Shown: positions 1 to 4,790 of the stretch, in pieces
Position numbering within the stretch: position 1 is the stretch's first letter
How the letters are laid out: each line of letters opens with the position of its first letter
Source: an uncultured Oscillibacter sp.
GTDB taxonomy: Bacteria; Bacillota_A; Clostridia; Oscillospirales; Oscillospiraceae
Assembly (NCBI GenBank): GCA_902462475.1
Contig: CABQCB010000080.1
Span: forward strand, 1-7,525
Direction of reading: 5' to 3'
Length of the DNA stretch: 7,525 nucleotides
Notes under the pieces: model-generated
The model's input: the letters and a program-made list of their open reading frames with translations, nothing else
Database searches by the model: none
Told to the model about the DNA's origin: nothing
Translations under genes and position numbers: made by a program

Positions 1-38
1 CCGCCACTTTTTATATAATGTATCTTAGCCATCCTCTT

Positions 39-1571
39 TTACATAGCCTTGACTTCGTCGTAAATGTCCTGAATCTTCTGATCGGGCTCGCCGGTCAGCA
101 GGCTTACCACTACAATGGCCACAGATGCCATAATGAACGCAGGCAGCAGCTCATAAATCCCGAACACCCCGCCCAGCCGCGGCGCCACGCCGTACTTCCA
201 CACAAAGACCATGACACCGCCGGTGATCATTCCCGCCAATGCTCCCCACTTGTTGGAACGCTTCCAGAACAGGGCAAACAGGACCACCGGTCCAAAGGCC
301 GCGCCGAAGCCGGCCCAGGCAAAAGAGACTACCCGGAACACGGAGCTAGAGGGATCTCTTGCAAGGAACGCAGCAACCAGGGAAATGACCACCATGGTCC
401 CCCGTGCAACGACCATCCCCTGCTTTCCGGTAAACTTCACCCCAAAGAACTCCGTAAACAGATTCTGAGACACGGAGGAAGAAGCCGCCAGCAGCTGAGA
501 GTCCGCTGTGGACATGGTGGCAGCAAGAATACCTGCCAGGATGATACCTGCCAGCAGTGCAGCAAGCACACCGTGGTGGCTGATCAGGCTGGCGATCTGG
601 ACAATGATCGTCTCCGCATCCGCCAGCTGATCCATGGCACCTGCCTTGGTCATGGCGTTGCCCACCACGCCGATGAAAATGGCGACTCCCATGGAGATCA
701 CCACCCAGGTGGTGGCTACACGGCGGCTAAGGGCCAGTTTCTTCTCCTCCTCAATGGCCATAAAGCGCAGAAGGATATGGGGCATGCCGAAATAGCCCAA
801 TCCCCAGGCAAGCAGAGAGCAGATGGTCAGCAGGCTATAAGGGTTGGAACCGCCGGTAGCAGGGTCATGGATATTGACCATGGAAAGATAACCCGCCAGG
901 CTTTGGGCGTTGCTCATGACGGCATCCATGCCGCCGGCGCTGGTCACGCCGAAGCCCAAAACCACGATCAGTGCCACCGTCATGATGATGGACTGGACAA
1001 GATCCGTAAAGGAAGCCGCCAGGAAGCCGCCCATGACCGTGTAGATCACGATCACCGCGGCAGAGATCAGCATAGCCGTCACATAGTCCATGCCGAACAG
1101 CGTGGAGAACAGCTTTCCGCAGGCGGAAAAGCCGGAGGCAGTGTACGGAATGAAAAACACGATGATCACCACCGCCGCGATGGCAGAAAGGAGATTGCGC
1201 TCATCCCCCCACCGCTTGGAGAAAAACTGGGGCACCGTGATGGCGTCCAGCCGGGTGGAGTAGCGGCGGATGCGGCGTGCCACGATGAGCCAGTTCAGAT
1301 ACGTGCCCACCGCAACGCCGATGGCCGTCCACCCAGCCTCTGCCAGGCCGGACAAATACGCCACACCCGGCAGGCCCATCAAAAGCCAGCTGCTCATATC
1401 CGAGGCCTCGGCGCTCATGGCCGTAACGAAGGGGCCCAGCTTGCGTCCGCCCAGATAGAAGTCGTCCACGGAGTTGTTCTTTTTTGCAAACCATACGCCG
1501 ACACCCAGCATGGCAGCCAGGTAAACGACGATGGCCAGCATGATGCAGATTTGTGCGCTCGTCATTGTCAT
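39..1571 (-). CDS. putP: Sodium/proline symporter (PutP, SSF family)
   Basis: Na+-coupled proline uptake carrier of the cytoplasmic membrane, 510 residues (E. coli PutP is 502). The protein is hydrophobic throughout, with the many membrane segments expected of the sodium:solute symporter fold. Family signatures are visible: DDFYLGGRKLGPFVTA at residues 36-51, then SAEASDMSSW with Asp58 and Ser60 matching the Na+-site Asp55 and Ser57 of E. coli PutP. LAATMST follows, with Ser354/Thr355 matching Ser340/Thr341, and then AWAGFGAAFGPVVLF. The ATG at 1571 has AAGGAG five bases upstream (1577-1582); a second in-frame ATG at 1565 would sit 11 bases away, so the start could be two codons later. The gene lies downstream of and co-oriented with the TetR gene, separated by a gap holding a large palindrome, so TetR-controlled expression is inferred. 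No terminator is visible in the 38 bases left after the stop. Proline is the likely substrate by similarity; closely related SSF carriers for other solutes cannot be fully excluded. Confidence 0.93.
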   Translation of the reverse strand: MTMTSAQICIMLAIVVYLAAMLGVGVWFAKKNNSVDDFYLGGRKLGPFVTAMSAEASDMSSWLLMGLPGVAYLSGLAEAGWTAIGVAVGTYLNWLIVARRIRRYSTRLDAITVPQFFSKRWGDERNLLSAIAAVVIIVFFIPYTASGFSACGKLFSTLFGMDYVTAMLISAAVIVIYTVMGGFLAASFTDLVQSIIMTVALIVVLGFGVTSAGGMDAVMSNAQSLAGYLSMVNIHDPATGGSNPYSLLTICSLLAWGLGYFGMPHILLRFMAIEEEKKLALSRRVATTWVVISMGVAIFIGVVGNAMTKAGAMDQLADAETIIVQIASLISHHGVLAALLAGIILAGILAATMSTADSQLLAASSSVSQNLFTEFFGVKFTGKQGMVVARGTMVVISLVAAFLARDPSSSVFRVVSFAWAGFGAAFGPVVLFALFWKRSNKWGALAGMITGGVMVFVWKYGVAPRLGGVFGIYELLPAFIMASVAIVVVSLLTGEPDQKIQDIYDEVKAM

Positions 1572-1576
1572 TCTCG

Positions 1577-1582
1577 CTCCTT
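1577..1582 (-). promoter_or_regulatory. Ribosome binding site of putP
   Basis: AAGGAG on the minus strand lies five bases before the ATG at 1571 and 11 bases before the second in-frame ATG at 1565. It supports one of these two nearby starts but does not decide sharply between them. Confidence 0.7.
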
Positions 1583-1633
1583 ATTTGCTAATAGCAGGTA
1601 TCTTACCACACTTTTAACCAGAACAAAATACAG

Positions 1634-1665
1634 AACGGAGTATAGAACAGATTCTATACTCCGTT
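1634..1665. promoter_or_regulatory. Perfect 14-bp inverted repeat, candidate TetR operator upstream of putP
   Basis: The arms AACGGAGTATAGAA and TTCTATACTCCGTT are exactly complementary over 14 bases and flank a 4-base centre. The repeat lies about 60 bp upstream of putP and downstream of the TetR gene, in AT-rich DNA. On the minus strand the distal arm contains TATACT, a 5/6 match to a -10 box, so protein bound here could block a putP promoter; the matching -35 (TTAAAC, spacer 18) is weak. Symmetry, size and position fit a TetR-family operator. The alternative is a transcription terminator for the TetR gene, but neither strand shows a solid T run directly after the stem (the minus strand continues CTGTATTTTGTT), and the stem is AT-rich in its inner half. 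Confidence 0.55.
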
Positions 1666-1742
1666 TAAATAATTTCGCCATTTTCCTTTATATTTCAATA
1701 GTTCTAGACTGTACTTTTTTCAAGAACCAGTCAAAATCTTTT

Positions 1743-2339
1743 TTAAATATTTTTTTGAGCCCGGTAGCTTTCCAGGAACTGCGGCGTCACACTGTCCGTA
1801 TAGGACACCAGCGAATATTCTCCGCCGGACAGACACCAGTCGTATAAAAGCGCCCGTTCCCACAGGGCGTAGGCCTTGACGATCTCATTGGCCGTCTTAT
1901 CCCGGCGCAGTGTGCCCGCCTCCTGACCCTGGCTCACGATCTGCCGCAGCAATTTAAAATAGTAGCGGTTTCGATCCAGCAAGTGCTTTTCACCCCGGGC
2001 CAGCAGCTGCGTGGACAACAAGCGGGCCAGCAGATCCATGGAGATGCCCCCGTCGATCATGGCAAACAGCTCGTGGTTGAGATAGATCAGCCGGTCCATG
2101 GCGTCCATATCCGGCGGCATGGTCTGCATCAGCTGCTCGTACTTTTCGTCAAAGACATAGGCCAGCGTCCCAAGCAGGGCATCTTTTCCGTCAAAGTAGT
2201 GATAAAAGGACCCTTTGGACGTGCCGGACTCGAAAACGATATCCTCCACCGTCGTATCCTCGTATCCCTGTTCATAAAATAGTTTCCAGGCGGCGGATAT
2301 GATCCGCCCGCGGGTGTTTCTCCCGTTTTTTCTTGGCAT
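1743..2339 (-). CDS. TetR/AcrR family transcriptional regulator
   Basis: One-component DNA-binding repressor, 198 residues from the chosen start, a normal TetR length. The N-terminal helix-turn-helix domain covers about residues 8-58: GRIISAAWKLFYEQGYEDTT, then a recognition-helix stretch with GTSKGSFYHYFDGKDAL, the family hallmark. The remaining ~140 residues are helical and form the expected ligand-binding and dimerisation domain; the ligand cannot be read from sequence. The reading frame stays open upstream to a GTG at 2432. The ATG at 2339 is preferred because MPRKNGRNTRG is a typical TetR N-terminus and a purine-rich GGAGAGGTGGGAG tract immediately precedes it. The gene is divergent from dapF and co-oriented with putP 171 bp downstream, whose upstream palindrome is the best candidate target. 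Control of putP is inferred from position only. Confidence 0.9.
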   Translation of the reverse strand: MPRKNGRNTRGRIISAAWKLFYEQGYEDTTVEDIVFESGTSKGSFYHYFDGKDALLGTLAYVFDEKYEQLMQTMPPDMDAMDRLIYLNHELFAMIDGGISMDLLARLLSTQLLARGEKHLLDRNRYYFKLLRQIVSQGQEAGTLRRDKTANEIVKAYALWERALLYDWCLSGGEYSLVSYTDSVTPQFLESYRAQKNI

Positions 2340-2357
2340 ATCTCCCACCTCTCCATT

Positions 2358-2386
2358 AAAATACCATATCCCACGCACAGATGCAA
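2358..2386 (-). promoter_or_regulatory. Possible promoter of the TetR gene
   Basis: On the minus strand TTGCAT (2381-2386) and TATTTT (2358-2363) are separated by 17 bases. The match is modest (3/6 and 4/6), and the implied transcript would begin only about 11 bases before the start codon, so the ribosome site would be near the very 5' end. This is a weak candidate; I saw no better one in the divergent region. Confidence 0.25.
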
Positions 2387-2441
2387 TTGTACCTCCTCCG
2401 GACATTCGCAGGATTTGCATGGTTTTTAGCACGTTTTCTAT

Positions 2442-2470
2442 TTTACAGGCTCATTGAGTGCTGTTATAAT
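2442..2470 (+). promoter_or_regulatory. Strong sigma-A type promoter of dapF
   Basis: TTTACA (2442-2447) lies 17 bases before a perfect TATAAT (2465-2470), which is preceded by TG at 2462-2463, giving an extended -10 (TGTTATAAT). Transcription should start near 2477. This leaves a leader of about 25 bases before the TTG start at 2502 and excludes the earlier in-frame TTG (2454) and ATG (2469), which lie inside the promoter itself. Confidence 0.85.
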
Positions 2471-2486
2471 GACAAAAGAATCCAGT

Positions 2487-2494
2487 AAGGAAGG
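2487..2494 (+). promoter_or_regulatory. Ribosome binding site deciding the TTG start of dapF
   Basis: AAGGAAGG lies seven bases before the TTG at 2502. Together with the promoter position and the conserved N-terminus it fixes this non-ATG start. Confidence 0.8.
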
Positions 2495-2501
2495 TGTTGT
2501 A

Positions 2502-3362
2502 TTGAAATTTTGGAAAATGAACGGCGCCGGAAATGACTTTTTGGTGCTGAACAATCTGGAGGAACACCTGCCGGTCAGCTGTTTCCCTCAGATGGCCAAG
2601 ACCCTCTGCCAGCGGCACCTTTCCATTGGCGCCGACGGACTGATGGTCGTAGAGGCCCCCACGGCCGGCGGCGACTATAAAATGCTGTTTTACAATTCTG
2701 ACGGCAGTGTGGGCGAAATGTGCGGCAACGGCGCCCGGTGCATCTGCCGCTATGGCTACGAAAACGGCCTGGCAGGCGAAAAGCAGACCGTGGAGACCAC
2801 CGCCGGCATCGTGACCGGGCAGCGGATCGACCGCCGGCTTTACCGGATCCGGTTGAACGATCCCACTACCATGGTGCTGGATCATCCCGTGGAGGTAGAC
2901 GGTGTGCGCTACGCCTGCTCTTACGTGGAACTGGGCAATCCGGGCCTCCCCCACGCGGTGGTACCCTATCACGATTTGAAAGACGCCGACGAAAACGAGC
3001 TGCGGGAACTGGGCCGCAAGATCCGGCATCACGCCAGCTTCCCCAAGGGCGCCAACGTCAACTTCTATGAGATCACCGGAGAAGACGAGATCTATGAGCG
3101 CACCTTTGAGCGGGGCGTGGAGGATTTCACGTATGCCTGCGGCACCGGCACCGGCTGCGTGGTGTCGGTCCTGACTCTGACCGGGAAGGTCTCCGGCCAG
3201 CAGGTGCGGGTAAACATGCAGGGCGGACAGCTGATCATTGATGCAGAGCGGGTCTATTCCCATATCGCAAGTCTGTACCTGACCGGCCCCACCAACGTGG
3301 TTTGTAAAGGAGAGGTCACAGACGAGGACCTGTCTTATGCAATGAATACCCCAAGTGTGTGA
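2502..3362 (+). CDS. dapF: Diaminopimelate epimerase
   Basis: Converts LL-diaminopimelate to meso-diaminopimelate, without cofactor, using two cysteines as acid and base. The product feeds lysine synthesis and peptidoglycan cross-links; the enzyme is cytosolic. The protein is 286 residues, close to the family norm of about 275-280. It has NGAGNDF at residues 7-13, Cys74 in EMCGNGARC and Cys213 in YACGTGTGC, the two catalytic cysteines, so it appears fully active. The start is TTG at 2502, with AAGGAAGG ending seven bases upstream, and yields the canonical N-terminus MKFWKMNGAGNDF. A longer reading from 2454 would add 16 residues and begin inside the promoter. The gene is the first of a two-gene unit, ending 22 bases before the symporter start. 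No other lysine-pathway gene lies in the window. Confidence 0.96.
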   Translation: MKFWKMNGAGNDFLVLNNLEEHLPVSCFPQMAKTLCQRHLSIGADGLMVVEAPTAGGDYKMLFYNSDGSVGEMCGNGARCICRYGYENGLAGEKQTVETTAGIVTGQRIDRRLYRIRLNDPTTMVLDHPVEVDGVRYACSYVELGNPGLPHAVVPYHDLKDADENELRELGRKIRHHASFPKGANVNFYEITGEDEIYERTFERGVEDFTYACGTGTGCVVSVLTLTGKVSGQQVRVNMQGGQLIIDAERVYSHIASLYLTGPTNVVCKGEVTDEDLSYAMNTPSV

Positions 3363-3368
3363 ACTACT

Positions 3369-3375
3369 GAGGAGG
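3369..3375 (+). promoter_or_regulatory. Ribosome binding site of the symporter gene
   Basis: GAGGAGG sits in the 22-base gap after the dapF stop, nine bases before the ATG at 3385. It supports this start over the upstream GTG at 3355. No separate promoter is visible in the gap. Confidence 0.75.
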
Positions 3376-3384
3376 AACAATCTT

Positions 3385-4665
3385 ATGGAGAAAAAGTCCG
3401 TAGCCAAGAACTATGCATTTTTGGCCATCATGCTGGGATCCATGATCCTGGGCGCCATCGTCGGCTGGATCTTCCCCGTTGTCAAAGACGCCGACGGCAA
3501 CACCATCAGCGCTGGCGCCACCGTACTCAAGCCCCTGGGCACGTTGTTCATCAACATGATGTTCTGCATCGTGGTGCCCATGGTGTTCGCCTCCATCGCC
3601 GGAGCCGTGGCCAATATGGAAAGCCGCAAGCGCGCCGGAAAGATCATGGGCGTGACCATCGGCACCTTCGTGGTCACTGGTGCCATCGCCGCAGTCATCA
3701 TGTATGTCTTGATGCAGGTGTTCCCCCCTGTTCTGGTTCCCTGGACTGAGATCCCCTCCGAGGCCATCGGCGAGCACGCGGACATGGCCACCATGATCGT
3801 CAACTTCTTCACCGCCGAGGACTTTGTGGGCCTGCTCAGCCGCAAGGCCATGCTGCCTTTGATCGTGTTCTCGCTGCTGTTCGGCTTTGCAGTGAACCTC
3901 AACGGCGGCAAGAACACCCCCGTGGGCCGGTTCCTGGATGATCTTTCCAACGTGATGATGCGCTTTGTAAAGATCATCACCTATTATGCTCCCATCGCCT
4001 TCTTCGGCTTCTTCGCCGACCTGGTGGCCACCTACGGTCCCCAGATCACCGAGAGCTACGGCCGCGCACTGCTGGTATACTATCCCCTCTGCTTCATCTA
4101 CATTTTCACCGCCTGGCCTCTGTTTGCCTGGTTCGGCGGCGGCAAGGGCGCAGTGAAGACCATGTTCCAGCACATTACCAAGCCCGCCGTGGTGTCTTTG
4201 GGCACCTGCTCTTCCGTGGCCACCATCCCCACCAACATGGAAGAAGCGCAGGACACCGGCGTTTCCAAGGACGTGGCGGACATGGTGCTCCCCCTGGGCG
4301 CCACCATGCACATGGACGGCTCCTGCTTCTCCTGCGTTTTGAAGATCGCCTTCGTGTTCGGCGTGTTCGGTGTGGACTTCGGCGGCGTCGACATGCTCAT
4401 CAAGGTCGTTCTGGTAGCTGTTTTGTCCTCTGTGGGCATGAGCGGCGTCCCCGGCGGCGGCTATATCGGCGAGTATATCATGTGCTCCATCTTCTTCCCC
4501 GACCAGATGGAGCTGGCTTTCCCCATCCTGGTGACGCTGGGCAACCTGGTGGATCCCCCCGCTACCATGATCAACTCCGCCGGCGACTATGTGGTCTCCT
4601 TCATCGTCTCCCGCTTCGTGGACGGAAAGGATTGGCTGCAAAGAGCTCTGTCTTCCAAAAACTAA
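3385..4665 (+). CDS. Dicarboxylate/amino acid:cation symporter (DAACS, GltP/SstT-like)
   Basis: Cation-coupled amino-acid or dicarboxylate importer of the cytoplasmic membrane, 426 residues, typical of the elevator-type GltPh fold. The N-terminal half is strongly hydrophobic (first segment about residues 8-28). The core motifs are present: hairpin HP1 with GTCSSVATIP from 273, the TM7 motif as HMDG at 309-312, HP2 with SGVPGGGYI from 353, and TM8 with D390 through NSAGD at 397-401. Against GltPh, the Na+ and amino-group residues D394, N401 and D405 are kept as D390, N397 and D401, but R397, which holds the acidic side chain of aspartate, corresponds to Ala393, and the NMDG asparagine is His309. 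A non-acidic substrate is therefore inferred. The ATG at 3385 follows GAGGAGG with nine bases of spacing; an upstream GTG at 3355 overlaps dapF and lacks support. The gene is probably cotranscribed with dapF and ends at the terminator at 4681. Confidence 0.9.
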   Translation: MEKKSVAKNYAFLAIMLGSMILGAIVGWIFPVVKDADGNTISAGATVLKPLGTLFINMMFCIVVPMVFASIAGAVANMESRKRAGKIMGVTIGTFVVTGAIAAVIMYVLMQVFPPVLVPWTEIPSEAIGEHADMATMIVNFFTAEDFVGLLSRKAMLPLIVFSLLFGFAVNLNGGKNTPVGRFLDDLSNVMMRFVKIITYYAPIAFFGFFADLVATYGPQITESYGRALLVYYPLCFIYIFTAWPLFAWFGGGKGAVKTMFQHITKPAVVSLGTCSSVATIPTNMEEAQDTGVSKDVADMVLPLGATMHMDGSCFSCVLKIAFVFGVFGVDFGGVDMLIKVVLVAVLSSVGMSGVPGGGYIGEYIMCSIFFPDQMELAFPILVTLGNLVDPPATMINSAGDYVVSFIVSRFVDGKDWLQRALSSKN

Positions 4666-4680
4666 ACCACGTCTTTTGCA

Positions 4681-4720
4681 CAGGAGGCACGCTGCGGCGT
4701 GCCTCCTGCTTTTCATTTTC
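4681..4720 (+). terminator. Intrinsic terminator after the dapF-symporter unit
   Basis: A perfect 12-bp GC-rich stem (CAGGAGGCACGC paired with GCGTGCCTCCTG, loop TGCG) is followed by CTTTTCATTTT. It begins 15 bases after the symporter stop and separates this unit from the kinase promoter. The T run is interrupted by CA, and no T tail exists on the opposite strand, so it acts on the plus strand. Confidence 0.85.
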
Positions 4721-4729
4721 CGCATGCGC

Positions 4730-4758
4730 TTGCTATCCAGGCCTCCACACGGTATAAT
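4730..4758 (+). promoter_or_regulatory. Promoter of the hybrid histidine kinase gene
   Basis: TTGCTA (4730-4735) and a perfect TATAAT (4753-4758) are separated by exactly 17 bases. Transcription would begin near 4765, about 26 bases before the GTG start. Its position directly after the terminator indicates that the kinase is transcribed on its own. Confidence 0.75.
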
Positions 4759-4775
4759 ATGGAAAACCAACTGAT

Positions 4776-4782
4776 AAGGGAG
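4776..4782 (+). promoter_or_regulatory. Ribosome binding site deciding the GTG start of the kinase
   Basis: AAGGGAG lies eight bases before the GTG at 4791. The downstream sequence gives a basic N-terminus (MKQPKRYVQR) followed at once by the first membrane segment, as expected for a sensor kinase. Confidence 0.75.
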
Positions 4783-4790
4783 CGAGCCGC

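Noticed and set aside
14..19. TATAAT near the left edge as a promoter
   Set aside because: There is not enough upstream sequence to place a -35 box, and the plus strand downstream is antisense to putP with no gene to drive.
18..1847. 609-codon open frame on the plus strand opposite putP
   Set aside because: Its translation is rich in His, Gln, Gly and Arg with no domain pattern, it overlaps a clear SSF transporter, and it continues across the intergenic gap into the TetR gene. It is a shadow caused by codon bias.
2381..2420. ATGCAA and TTGCAT elements in the divergent region as a looped inverted repeat for TetR autoregulation
   Set aside because: Only six bases match, with nearly 30 bases between the arms, and they do not resemble the putP palindrome. 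This is likely chance.
2451..3407. 318-codon open frame antisense to dapF
   Set aside because: It mirrors dapF, whose catalytic motifs are unambiguous, and it spans the dapF promoter and the intergenic gap to the symporter.
3364..4770. 468-codon open frame antisense to the symporter
   Set aside because: It has a His/Gly/Asp-rich composition typical of the reverse complement of a GC-rich membrane protein gene, and it runs through the terminator hairpin and the kinase promoter. There is no recognisable motif.
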